Below, one piece after another: positions 33,670 through 43,300 of a DNA stretch of 64,000 nt; position 1 is the first letter of the stretch, and every line of letters starts with the position of its first letter. Source of the stretch: Streptomyces cyaneofuscatus (GTDB lineage: Bacteria; Actinomycetota; Actinomycetes; Streptomycetales; Streptomycetaceae); NCBI RefSeq assembly GCF_000718135.1, contig NZ_JOEM01000002.1, forward strand, positions 1-64,000. Direction: 5' to 3'. Made by a program: the position numbers and the translations under genes. Under the pieces are notes generated by a model. That model was not told the DNA's origin and ran no database searches. It saw only the letters and a program-made list of their open reading frames with translations.

Positions 33670-34941
33670 ATGAGCCGACGCGTCGTCATCACCGGAATAG
33701 GCGTGGTCGCACCCGGGGGCGTGGGCACCAAGGAATTCTGGTCCCTGCTCACCGCCGGAAAGACCGCCACCCGGCCCATCAGCACGTTCGACGCCTCGCA
33801 GTTCCGCTCACGCATCGCCGCCGAGGCGGACTTCGACCCGCTCGACCACGGACTGACCGAGGAGGACGCGGCACGCCTGGACCGTGCCGCGCAGTTCGCG
33901 CTCGTCAGCACCGACGAGGCCCTGCGCGACAGCGGTCTCGACACCGCGGAACTGGACCCCACACGCACCGGCGTCACCCTCGGCAGCGCTGTCGGCTGCA
34001 CCATGGGCCTCGACACCGAGTACAACAACGTGAGCCGGGGCGGCAGCACCTGGGAGGTCGACCACACCCTGGCCGTACCGCACCTGTTCGACTACTTCGT
34101 ACCGAGCTCCCTGGCCGCCGAGGTCGCCTGGCGGGCGGGTGCCCAGGGACCCGTCGCCCTGGTCTCCACGGGATGCACCTCCGGTCTCGACTCCATCGGC
34201 CACGCCGTGGAACTGATCCGCGAGGGCAGCGCCGACATGATGATCACGGGCGCCACCGAGGCCCCCATATCCCCGATCACCGTGGCCTGCTTCGACGCGA
34301 TCAAGGCCACATCGCCGCGGAACGAGGAGGCGGAGACCGCGTCCCGGCCCTTCGACGCCACCCGTAACGGCTTCGTCCTCGGCGAAGGCTCCGCGGTGCT
34401 GATCCTGGAGGAACTGGAGAGCGCCCGCCGGCGCGGCGCCCATGTCTACGCGGAGATCGCCGGGTTCGCGAGCCGGTGCAACGCCTACCACATGACGGGC
34501 CTGCGCCCCGACGGGGCCGAGATGGCCGAAGCCATCACCGCCGCGCTGGACGAAGCGAGGCTCGACCGTACCGCCGTCGACTACGTCAACGCCCACGGCT
34601 CGGGCACCAAGCAGAACGACCGGCACGAGACGGCCGCGTTCAAGCGGAGCCTCGGACCGCACGCCTACGACATCCCGGTCAGCTCCATCAAATCGATGAT
34701 CGGGCACTCGCTCGGCGCCATCGGCTCCCTGGAGGTGGCCGCCAGCGCCCTGGCCATCGAGCGCAACACGGTCCCTCCCACGGCCAACCTGCACCACGCC
34801 GACCCCGCCTGCGACCTGGACTACACCCCGCTCACCGCCCGCGAACAGCGCACCGACACCGTGCTCAGCGTCGGCAGCGGCTTCGGCGGCTTCCAGAGCG
34901 CCATGATCCTCACCCGCCCCCGACCGGGAGTCACGTCATGA
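33670..34941 (+). CDS. Type II PKS ketosynthase alpha, set 2 (canonical)
   Basis: A 423-residue KS-alpha with the catalytic residues at exactly the actinorhodin KS positions: Cys169 in TGCTSGLD, His309 in NAHGSGT and His346 in IGHSLG. The [14 protein letters not shown] loop and [15 protein letters not shown] are also as in Act/Med/Gra enzymes. It pairs with the overlapping CLF gene (ATGA). No ACP follows, unlike set 1. Lying with the flavin reductase and metallo-cyclase, it is the likeliest octaketide-forming enzyme, borrowing the ACP at 15606. Confidence 0.96.
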   Translation: MSRRVVITGIGVVAPGGVGTKEFWSLLTAGKTATRPISTFDASQFRSRIAAEADFDPLDHGLTEEDAARLDRAAQFALVSTDEALRDSGLDTAELDPTRTGVTLGSAVGCTMGLDTEYNNVSRGGSTWEVDHTLAVPHLFDYFVPSSLAAEVAWRAGAQGPVALVSTGCTSGLDSIGHAVELIREGSADMMITGATEAPISPITVACFDAIKATSPRNEEAETASRPFDATRNGFVLGEGSAVLILEELESARRRGAHVYAEIAGFASRCNAYHMTGLRPDGAEMAEAITAALDEARLDRTAVDYVNAHGSGTKQNDRHETAAFKRSLGPHAYDIPVSSIKSMIGHSLGAIGSLEVAASALAIERNTVPPTANLHHADPACDLDYTPLTAREQRTDTVLSVGSGFGGFQSAMILTRPRPGVTS

Positions 34942-36203
34942 CCGCCGAGGCACTCTCCCGCCCCTTTGGGGACGCCGCTCCCGCCCCGAAGACCGCCGCG
35001 CCGGTCGTCACCGGTATCGGTGTCACGGCACCCAACGGCCTGGGCACCCGTGCCTGGTGGAGCGCCGTCCTCGACGGCAGGAGCGGTATCGGTCCTCTCA
35101 CCCGCTTCGACGCCACCTCCTACCCGGCGAAGCTGGCCGGCGAGGTCCCGGACTTCGACCCGGCCGCCCACATCCCCGGCCGCCTCCTGCCGCAGACCGA
35201 CCACATGACCCGCCTCGCCCTCACCGCCGCCGAGGAGGCGCTCGGCGACGCCGGGGTGGACCCGGCGGACCTGCCCGACTTCGGCGGCGGCGTCGTCACG
35301 GCGGCCTCCGCGGGCGGCTTCGAGTTCGGCCAGCGGGAACTGGAGGCCCTGTGGAGCAAGGGCGGCCAGTTCGTCAGCGCCTACCAGTCCTTCGCCTGGT
35401 TCTACGCCGTCAACACCGGCCAGATCTCCATCCGCAACGGGTTGCGCGGGCCGAGCGGGGTCCTGGTCACCGAGCAGGCGGGCGGACTCGACGCGATCGC
35501 CCAGGCCCGCCGCCAGGTCCGCAAGGGGGTACGTCTGGTCGTCACCGGCGGTGTGGACTCAGCCCTGTGCCCGTGGGGCTGGACGGCTCACCTGGCCGGC
35601 GGCGAGCTGAGCCCGGGCGAGGACCCCGGCCGGGCCTACCGGCCGTTCTCCGCCGACGCCGACGGGCATGTCGTGGGCGAGGGCGGGGCCCTGCTCGTCC
35701 TGGAGGACGGGGCGGCGGCACGGGAGCGGGGCGCCCACCGGTACGGAACCATCGCCGGGTACGCCTCCACGTTCGACCCGGGGCCCGGCACCCCCGGTGC
35801 GCCCCGGCTGCGCGACGCCGCCGCACTGTCCTTGCGCGACGCGGGCGTGGAGCCGGCCGACGTCGACGTGGTCTTCGCCGACGCGGCGGGCCGGCGCACC
35901 GAGGACCGAGAGGAGAGCGAGGCCCTCGCCGCGCTGTTCGGTCCGCGCGGAGTCCCCGTGACCGCGCCGAAGACCATGACCGGACGGCTCGCGGCGGGCG
36001 CGGGTTCCCTCGATGTGGCGGCGGCGCTGCTCGCCCTGCGGGACCAGGTCATCCCTCCGACCACGGGCGTCACCGAGCCGGCCGCGGACTGCCCGGTCGA
36101 CCTGGTGACCGAGGTGCGCCCCGCCCGGCTGCGGACGGCGCTGGTCCTCGCCCGGGGCAGGGGAGGCTTCAACTCGGCGATCGTGGTCCGCGCCGCGTCA
36201 TGA
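34938..36203 (+). CDS. Type II PKS chain-length factor, set 2 (canonical)
   Basis: A 421-residue KS-beta with the standard Gln180 ([14 protein letters not shown]) in place of the active-site Cys. It has a slightly long N-terminus (about 20 residues before [12 protein letters not shown]). The [18 protein letters not shown] segment lines the chain-length tunnel in actinorhodin-type CLFs. Set 2 as a whole looks functional and of the C16 type, but chain length cannot be proved from motif reading. Confidence 0.95.
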   Translation: MTAEALSRPFGDAAPAPKTAAPVVTGIGVTAPNGLGTRAWWSAVLDGRSGIGPLTRFDATSYPAKLAGEVPDFDPAAHIPGRLLPQTDHMTRLALTAAEEALGDAGVDPADLPDFGGGVVTAASAGGFEFGQRELEALWSKGGQFVSAYQSFAWFYAVNTGQISIRNGLRGPSGVLVTEQAGGLDAIAQARRQVRKGVRLVVTGGVDSALCPWGWTAHLAGGELSPGEDPGRAYRPFSADADGHVVGEGGALLVLEDGAAARERGAHRYGTIAGYASTFDPGPGTPGAPRLRDAAALSLRDAGVEPADVDVVFADAAGRRTEDREESEALAALFGPRGVPVTAPKTMTGRLAAGAGSLDVAAALLALRDQVIPPTTGVTEPAADCPVDLVTEVRPARLRTALVLARGRGGFNSAIVVRAAS

Positions 36204-36336
36204 CGCGGGGGTACGCCGGGACGTGCGCGGTGCGCACGACGACCGCGCCCCGCATGCCGTCGCCGCCCCGTACTCCCGGCCGCACCCGCCTCGTGCCCGG
36301 TACACCAGCGCACCCATCCCCGAGCCAGGAGGACTG

Positions 36337-36840
36337 TTGACCACCGTCGATCCCGCCGAGTTCACCCGGACCATGGCCCATGTACCCACCCCGGTCACCA
36401 TCGTGACCACCGTCGACGTGGCCGGCCGGCGCTGGGGCTTCACCGCGAGCTCCTTCAGCTCCCTGTCCCTCGATCCGCCCCTGATCCTCGTCTGCCCCGC
36501 CAAGACGGCCACCTGCCACGGCGCGTTCGTCTCCGCGCGCCGCTTCCTGGTCAACGTCCTGGCCTCGGACCAGCGGGAGATCGCGGGAACCTTCGCGCGC
36601 TCCGGCGGCGACAAGTTCGGCGGCAGTCCGATGGTGCCCTGCGAGTCGGGACTGCCGGGACTGCCCGCCGCCACCGCGCGGCTCGCCTGCGCCCTTCACG
36701 AGGTCCTGGACGGCGGGGACCACAGCATCCTGGTCGGCCGCGTCGAGTCCGTCTTCCTCTCCGGCGCCGAGCCGCTGATCTACCACAACCGGCGCTTCAC
36801 CCAGCCCACGGCGGGCTCGGCACTCGCCGCCTCCTCCTGA
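36337..36840 (+). CDS. Flavin reductase (ActVB-like)
   Basis: A 167-residue FMN-binding split-barrel reductase of the HpaC/ActVB family: FTRTMAHVPTPVTIVTT start, GFTASSFSSLSLDPPLILVC (about 34-53), and GDHSILVGRVESV near residue 131. It supplies reduced flavin to the ActVA-5-like oxygenase at 25267-26394. TTG 36337 is chosen because AGGAGG ends 4 nt upstream; a shorter start at ATG 36373 is possible. Confidence 0.88.
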   Translation: MTTVDPAEFTRTMAHVPTPVTIVTTVDVAGRRWGFTASSFSSLSLDPPLILVCPAKTATCHGAFVSARRFLVNVLASDQREIAGTFARSGGDKFGGSPMVPCESGLPGLPAATARLACALHEVLDGGDHSILVGRVESVFLSGAEPLIYHNRRFTQPTAGSALAASS

Positions 36841-36878
36841 GACCCGCGACTTCCTGAGCCCCGCGACCTCCCTGACCG

Positions 36879-36936
36879 CGACCTTCCGGACCGCAGGCCC
36901 CGGACCACGACCTTCCGGACCGCAAGCCCCGGACCG
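36879..36936 (+). repeat. 29-bp tandem direct repeat, two copies
   Basis: Two adjacent 29-bp units (36879-36907 and 36908-36936) differing at about two positions, in the 157-bp gap between the flavin reductase and cyclase genes. Flanking GACCGCGA-like words suggest further decayed copies. No function is apparent. Confidence 0.6.
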
Positions 36937-36997
36937 CGAGTCTCCCGAATCGCGGGTCCCCGGCTCCCACGCCGGCCGAGCACACGAGCAAGGGACC

Positions 36998-37921
36998 GTG
37001 ACCGTCATGACCGACCGCTCCTCGTCCGCCGCCCGCCTCCAGGAGGTCGCGGCCGACGTCTACGCGTACATCCAGCCCGACGGCGGCTGGTGTCTGAACA
37101 ACGCCGGCCTCATCGCGGCCGGCGACCGGCCCGCCCTGATCGACACGGCGGCCACCGAAGCCCGGTCCCTGGCGCTGCGCGACACGGTCACCACCGTGGC
37201 GAAGGCCCCGCGCTACGTCGTCAACACCCACCCGCACGGCGACCACACCTTCGGCAACCGCTTCTTCACCGACGAAGCCGTGATCATCGCGCAGGAGGCG
37301 ACCCGGGCGGAGATGGATCTGGCCGGTCTGCACCTGACCGGCCTGTGGCCGGACGTCCGGTGGGGTGACATCGGTGTAGAACTCCCCGGCGTCACCTTCC
37401 GTGAGTCACTCACCCTGCACCTGGGGGACACGACGGCGGAACTGATGCACCTGGGCACCGCACACACCAAGAACGACACGGTGGTGTGGCTGCCCCGGCA
37501 GCGGGTGCTGTTCACCGGCGACATCGTGATGTCCGGCGCCACCCCCTTCTGTCTCACCGGCTCGATCGCCGGATCCCTCGACGTGATCGAGCGGCTGCGG
37601 GCCCTCGCCCCCGCGGTCGTCGTCCCCGGCCACGGCCCGGTGGGCGGCCCCGAGCTCCTCGACCGCACGGCCGGGTACCTCCGGTACGTGCAACGCCTGG
37701 CCGCCGAGGGCATCGCCGCCGGTCTGGGCCCCCTGGAGGCCGCACGGGAGACCGGGCCCGGTCCCTATGCCGGATGGCTCGACAGCGAGCGCCTCGTGCC
37801 CAACCTGCACCGCGCCTACGCCGAGGCCCGGGGCGCCCGGCCGGGCTCGCCCCTCGACATCGAGGATCTCTTCGCGGAGATGATCACCTTCCACGGGGGC
37901 CTGCCCGCGTGCCACGCCTGA
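36998..37921 (+). CDS. Metallo-beta-lactamase-fold polyketide cyclase (ActIV-like)
   Basis: A 307-residue MBL-fold protein with the full metal set: HPHGDH near residue 73, His in LGTAHTKND, Asp in LFTGDIV and His in VPGHGPVGG. The opening VAADVYAYIQPDGGWCLNNAGL matches ActIV-type second-ring cyclases, which close the second ring and hydrolyse the product from the ACP. Start GTG 36998 or ATG 37007; neither is ideally spaced from AAGGGA. It is the last recognisable cluster gene. Confidence 0.9.
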   Translation: MTVMTDRSSSAARLQEVAADVYAYIQPDGGWCLNNAGLIAAGDRPALIDTAATEARSLALRDTVTTVAKAPRYVVNTHPHGDHTFGNRFFTDEAVIIAQEATRAEMDLAGLHLTGLWPDVRWGDIGVELPGVTFRESLTLHLGDTTAELMHLGTAHTKNDTVVWLPRQRVLFTGDIVMSGATPFCLTGSIAGSLDVIERLRALAPAVVVPGHGPVGGPELLDRTAGYLRYVQRLAAEGIAAGLGPLEAARETGPGPYAGWLDSERLVPNLHRAYAEARGARPGSPLDIEDLFAEMITFHGGLPACHA

Positions 37922-38003
37922 GCACGTGCCGCCTGCGGCTCGGCGGGCACGGACCGACGGTCCGGGCCGCGCTGGCTGGCGACCGGCGGGCCCGGGGAAC
38001 GCC

Positions 38004-38022
38004 GGGCGGGGCAGCCCGCCCC
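38004..38022. terminator. Terminator at the right end of the cluster
   Basis: Perfect 8-bp arms GGGCGGGG / CCCGCCCC with a 3-nt loop, between the cyclase and the convergent PTH2-type gene. Confidence 0.6.
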
Positions 38023-38780
38023 TACGGCCGCTGCGCGGGCGGGAGGGAACCGACACGGTGGTGCCCTTCGGCCACCACCGTCGGCCCGGGGGCGATCTCG
38101 GTGAACCCCGCGTCGCGCACCACCGGCAGGCCGCCCGCCGTCAGCTCACGCCAGCGCTCCGGGGTCGCGGTGGCCACGGAGAGCGGGAACCCCGCCTCGC
38201 GCCACGCCTTGCGCTCGGTGTCGGACAGCTCCCACCAGGCGAGCTGGGCGCCGTGGCCGACCTGTGCCATCGTCTTGCCCGCCGACATCTCCAGCTCCGG
38301 GTTGAGCCAGAGCACCGGGCCCTCGGGGTCGGGGGCGGCGGGCGGCTCGGGGTCGTCCAGGTCGGTGCCCGACACCTGGAGCTTGGCCAGCTCCTTGGGC
38401 CAGCCGTCCAGGGGGATCGGCGGATACACCCGTACCTCCGCGCTCCCGCCCGTCACCGTGATCCCGGGCAGCGCGGCCGCCTTGCGCCACTCCGCGCCGC
38501 GCGCCCGGCGCACCACCTTGCGGATGCGGGCGTCCTCCCAGTCCCGCATCGCCCCGGCCCACTCGCCCTCGCCCGTGGACCGCTCGTCGGCCAGGATCGT
38601 GAGCACCGCGCGGGCGGCGGTGCGCAGGGCGTCGGTCCGGGCGGGCGGGGCCGTCTTCTCCAGGTGCACCACGAGGGGGAGTACGTACTGCGGGGCCGCG
38701 TCCCGGTCGGTCGGACCGTGGTGGAAAGGGCTCGGGGAGGTCTCGAGGGCGGGGTTCGGGGAGGTGTCGTCGCTGCTCAC
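38022..38780 (-). CDS. PTH2-family peptidyl-tRNA hydrolase-like protein
   Basis: 252 residues with the Pth2/Bit1 signature SAGKTMAQVGHGAQLAWWEL near residues 168-187, a typical C-terminal VRDAGFTEIAPGPTVVAEG, and an N-terminal half that recruits an all-helical domain (TDALRTAARAVLTILADERS). GTG 38780 is taken as start. The Pth2 fold frees peptides from stalled tRNA; in actinobacteria this longer form is common alongside the bacterial Pth1. It belongs to the ordinary chromosome flanking the cluster. Confidence 0.8.
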   Translation of the reverse strand: MSSDDTSPNPALETSPSPFHHGPTDRDAAPQYVLPLVVHLEKTAPPARTDALRTAARAVLTILADERSTGEGEWAGAMRDWEDARIRKVVRRARGAEWRKAAALPGITVTGGSAEVRVYPPIPLDGWPKELAKLQVSGTDLDDPEPPAAPDPEGPVLWLNPELEMSAGKTMAQVGHGAQLAWWELSDTERKAWREAGFPLSVATATPERWRELTAGGLPVVRDAGFTEIAPGPTVVAEGHHRVGSLPPAQRP

Positions 38781-38852
38781 CGTCCCAGTCTGCCAGGCGG
38801 CGGGTGTCACCTCCCTTGGCTTGACGGGCCGGTCCGGGTGAGGATGCTCCGC

Positions 38853-39527
38853 ATGAAGAGCGATCTCTTTTCCAGCGAGCACATGGCCCAGCCGGCCACC
38901 GCCCCCGGCATGACCCTGCAGAACTCCAAGTCGATCAAATACGCCGTCAACGGGGAGATGCACGCCCGCCAGGGCTCGATGATCGCCTTCCGCGGCAACC
39001 TCCAGTTCGAGCGCAAGGGCCAGGGCATCGGCGGCATGCTCAAGCGCGCGGTCACCGGCGAGGGCCTCGCGCTCATGGCCGTACGCGGTCAGGGCGAGGC
39101 GTGGTTCGCGCACGAGGCCGCCAACTGTTTCATCCTGGAGATGGACCAGGGCGACCAGATCACCATCAACGGCCGCAACGTCCTCTGTTTCGACGCGACC
39201 CTCTCGTACGAGATCAAGACGGTGAAGGGCGCCGGAATGATCGGCGGCGGCCTCTTCAACAGCGTCTTCACGGGGTACGGCAAGCTCGGCCTGATGTGCG
39301 AGGGCACCCCCATAGTGATCCCGGTGACGGGCGCCCAGCCGGTGTACGTGGACACGGACGCGGTCGTCGGCTGGAGCCAGCAGCTCACGACCACCCTGCA
39401 CCGCTCGCAGAGCGTCGGGTCGATGGTGCGCGGCGGCTCGGGCGAGGCCGTGCAGCTGATGCTCCAGGGCGAGGGGTTCGTCATCGTGCGGCCCAGCGAG
39501 GCCCGGCCCGAGAAGACGGCCAACTGA
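38853..39527 (+). CDS. AIM24 family protein (TspO/TRAF-like beta-prism fold)
   Basis: A 224-residue protein of the AIM24 family: NSKSIKYAVNGEMHARQGSM at the N-terminus and the glycine-rich GAGMIGGGLFNSVFTGYG near 130-147, plus a C-terminal LMLQGEGFVIVRPSE. The family is widespread in actinobacteria with an unknown molecular role. ATG 38853 is chosen; ATG 38844 would add three residues. Confidence 0.85.
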   Translation: MKSDLFSSEHMAQPATAPGMTLQNSKSIKYAVNGEMHARQGSMIAFRGNLQFERKGQGIGGMLKRAVTGEGLALMAVRGQGEAWFAHEAANCFILEMDQGDQITINGRNVLCFDATLSYEIKTVKGAGMIGGGLFNSVFTGYGKLGLMCEGTPIVIPVTGAQPVYVDTDAVVGWSQQLTTTLHRSQSVGSMVRGGSGEAVQLMLQGEGFVIVRPSEARPEKTAN

Positions 39528-39553
39528 CGGCCGCGTTACGTAGGCTCGTGGAC

Positions 39554-39736
39554 ATGGACGACGCCTCGTACTGCGCCACGCCCGCCCCCGCCGGCCCGCA
39601 AGCGGACGCGGGCCCGCCGTTCGCGGAGTGCGTGCTGTGCCGCGAGCCGACCGAGTACCCCGAGTCGGCCAGGGGCGCCACGCTCTGCCCGGTCTGCGCC
39701 TGGCAGGAGGCGGGGCGCTCGGCCTGCTCCGGCTAG
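39554..39736 (+). CDS. Small zinc-ribbon-like protein
   Basis: A 60-residue frame 27 bp after the AIM24 gene, with two CxxC pairs (CVLCREP and CPVCAWQ), suggesting one zinc site. Codon use is that of a coding Streptomyces gene. Function unknown. Confidence 0.65.
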   Translation: MDDASYCATPAPAGPQADAGPPFAECVLCREPTEYPESARGATLCPVCAWQEAGRSACSG

Positions 39737-40381
39737 GCAGGTTCGTTTGGATCAACGGGCGGACCGGAGGAGGGTACGGGCCCCGGCAGCGTGCTGGTGG
39801 GCCGAGTTCACCGCCCACGGCGAACCGGGGTGGTAAGCCTCTCGACGGCCTCGCCGGAAGCGGGGAGACCGTACGGAGCCGGCGTACGGCAGGGCTGCCC
39901 TTCCTGGCACCTCGACATCGTTCCCTCAAAGGGAGCCAATCAGCCGCATTTTGGCCGGGAAGTGCTGTTCGCTCGTCGCCGCCCTCACTCTTGTCCGCGC
40001 GGCGACCCGTGTGATGACCACGGGATATTCACATCTCCACCCCGAGGGTCCGCTTGATCACCTGGCCTCCGGCCCCCTGTCGCTCCCCTGATCTCTTGCT
40101 TCGGCGTGCCTACTTGGGAGTATGGTGTCGCGCTGTGCGAGTGAGGGATCTTGACCTCTCCTTCACAGCACGTGCACATCATCCGGCGGCGGGGGGAGCA
40201 GAGCCGCCACGGGGGAAGGGTTCACCGCTTTGCCGTGACATCGGCTCGTCACGCACGCCTCCGTATCCGTAACCCCGTCGTCTCCGACCAGGCGACGGGA
40301 CGCCGGGCCGACCTCACCTCCGTTCCGCTCAACCGGACGGCTGCCTCCACCGGCCCTCATCTCGCTGCGAAGGACGACCCG
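39737..40381 (+). promoter_or_regulatory. Intergenic region and leader before the toxin gene
   Basis: No convincing gene. The stretch 39840-40140 has mixed base composition. TTGCTT near 40098 and TATGGT about 19 bp later are a possible promoter. The toxin frame is open from 40151, so 40151-40381 is either leader or an N-terminal extension. Confidence 0.3.
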
Positions 40382-43300
40382 TTGCCACCCATATCCACGC
40401 GGTCCGGACGTAGAACGCGCTGGTCCGCACTGCTCACTCCCATCGTCACCTCCGTCACCGCCCTGGCCGTGCTCGGCAGCCTGGCCGTCCAACCGGACCA
40501 GCTCGCCCGAAATGCCTCGCCCGCCATGGAGCCGGTCGGCGGCAACTGGTCCGAGCACACGCCGACCGAGCAACTCCGGCAGGACCAGTGCCTGATGAGC
40601 GACGTCCTGCGGCTCGGCGGCCTGGCGATGTCCGACACCGCGCAGCGAGGACTCGGCAAGACGCCCGAAGAGCTCCGCGTCCTGGCGGACCGCGACCACT
40701 GGGAGAACACACCCCTCGCGGCGGCCTACGACAAGGACCGCGCCGCCGCCAAGACGGAACTCGACGCGATCGCCGCACTCCACGACGGTTGGAAGACGCC
40801 GCTGGCCGGGCTCGACAATCCGGCCGGCTTCACCGACACCTCCTTCCACTGGCCGCCCGGCACCAGCAACGACGGCCGCAAGGACTTCCACTCACAGACC
40901 GGTCTGAGCGACTGGGTGGCGGATCAGTTCTGGCGGGACGAGGCGGACTTCTACGAGGACCCCACCCCCGCGGCGGACGACGCGACCATGAAGGCCGTCA
41001 AGGAACTGGGCACAGTGCTGTACGGAGGGGACCCCGACCCGGGGCTTCCCTCCGACGAGCGGAAGCGCGCCCTCGCCGAGCGGGACGCCTACGAACACCT
41101 GACGGACTGGCCGTCCGAGCCGCCCGGCGCCGACGACGCACGGGTCTTCCTGGGCGCGGGAGGCTTTCCGCGCACCGCCCCGCTGCCCGGAACCGCGGAG
41201 CACCGCATCGCGGTCGAGGACGTCAAGGCCCGTTTCTCGGCGTGCGCGTGGCGCGACCCGATCGACCCGAGCGACGTGCTGGGGAACATCACCGGCCAGG
41301 CCGCCGCGGAGTGGCAGCAGGAGATCGCCTCGCAGGCCACTCAGCGCGACCAGATCATCAACGCCAACAGGACGGCCACCAAGGCCCTCGCCGCCGGTTC
41401 CAAGGCGCTGGGGCAGATGCTGGGCCAGTCCTGGGTCGCCGACCACCTGACTCGCTGGCAGGACTACTGGTCCGCCGGAGGCGTCGGCTGGATCGGCAGC
41501 TCGCCGACGGTCATTCAGGTTCCCGGAGCGGCGGGCAAGTGCCTGGAGGCGGCCGGCGGCGGGAAGACCAACGGCACGGTCGTCCAGATGTACACGTGCA
41601 ACAACACCGCTGCCCAGCAGTGGGAGGTGTGGGGAGACGACCCGGGTCTCCACCTGCGCAACGTGAACTCCGGCAAGTGCCTTGAGGTGGCGTCCAACAG
41701 CACGGCGAACGGGGCGAAGATCCAGCTCTCCACCTGTAGTAGCGCCCCGGCGCAGACGTGGGAGTACAACGTCCGGGCCACGACGACCCTGAAGAGCGTC
41801 GGCACGGGCAAGTGCCTCAACCTGCCGTCCTTCACCAACGGTCAGGACGCGCTCACCAACACCTGCAACACCACCAGCGCGCAGAAGTTCACCATCAAGG
41901 TCTCCGGGCACAACGGGCCCGTCACGCCCGCAGCCCAGTTCACCAAGGCGAGCAAGTCCCTCGCGGCCGCGCAGGCGGCGTCCAAGACGCAGCTCGCCGT
42001 CATCAAGGCGCAGGCGACCGCCGCGGCCAACGCAGCCACCACCAGTGGGACGGCGGAGAAGGCCGCCTACGGCGTGGCCGACGCCCAGGGCGCTCCGCGC
42101 GGTCGCGGACTGCTGGTCGCCCAGCAGAAGGCACAGGTCACCCAGGGCGCCGCGGCGGCGCTTGCCGCCCTCGTCAAGGCCGGTGAGACCGCGGAGGCTG
42201 CCACCCGCGCCGCCGCGGGCGACAGCGCGACGATCGCCCAGCGAGCACTGGCCCAGGCCGCGCAGTCGAAGACCGAGTTCCGCAAGGAGGCGGCCTACAC
42301 CGCGGAGTTGCAGGCAAAGGCCGCGATGGACGCCGCCAAGCTGCACCGGGACAACGCGAAGAAGGACAAGGAGACCGCAGAGGCAAAGCTCGCCCAGGCG
42401 CTGACGGCGGAGTCCAGCGCGAAGGCGGCCGCCGCCGACGCTCACGCCAAGCGGCTCACCGCGGAGGCGGAGGAGGCGAAGGCCAAGAAGGAGAAGGCCA
42501 CCGCCGAGGCCAAGCAGGCGGAGACCGCCCAGCACCGCAGGACCGCCGAGGCAGAGGCGGTCAAGGCCGATGAGGCCAAGGGCAGGGCCGAGAGCGCCGA
42601 GGCCACCGCGGTGGCCCGTAAGGAGGACGCGCAGGCGGCCCGCGACAGGGCGCGCGACCTGCGCGATGACGCCTGGGACGCGGAGCAGAAGGCCGATGCG
42701 GCCCGGGCCAGGGCCGACGCCAAGGAGGCCTTCGCCGAGGCACGCTCATCCGAGAGCGACGCGGGCGAGGCCAGGGCCGCGGCGAACGCCGCCGCCGGAC
42801 ACGCCGACGACGCCGAGGCCGCGGCCGGCCGGTCCCGGTCCGCCGCCGACGCCGCCACCCGGTCGGCGGCCGAGGCAGAGGCCGCCGCCACCCGCGCCGA
42901 GGCTGCGGCCAAGCGGTCGCGGGCGGCGGCGAACGGCGCCCAGGCGGCCAAGCTCAAGGCCGACGCGGCCGTGCGGACCGCGACCAGCGCCGCGGCCGAC
43001 GCCATCGAAGCCTCCCGGCACGCCGCCGCCGAGGCGAAGCTGGCGGTCGAGATGGCCGACAAGGCCGAGGCCGAGGCCAGGACGGCCAAGGGCCACGCCG
43101 ATGTGGCGCAGACCGAGGCCGACAAGGCCGTGGTCGCCTCGGCGAAGGCGGCGGGCCTCGCCCATGTCACCGCACGTGCCGCCGTGGACGCGGGCAACGC
43201 CGCTGCCCAGGTCTCCGCGCCCGCCAACGACGCCATCCAGCTCGGCTCGCCCTATGTCACCAAGGATTCGGCCGCCGGGCTCGTGGTCCTGACGGGGCAG

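Noticed and set aside
40151..40381. Longer N-terminus for the toxin from TTG 40151
   Set aside because: It would bury the signal peptide 80 residues inside the protein and lacks a ribosome site; TTG 40382 has one at 7 nt. Not fully excluded.
40892..42535. 547-codon minus-strand open frame rich in Leu/Gly
   Set aside because: It is the antisense shadow of the Ala/Lys/Glu coiled coil of the toxin gene; GC-rich repeats keep several frames open. No ribosome site or domain.
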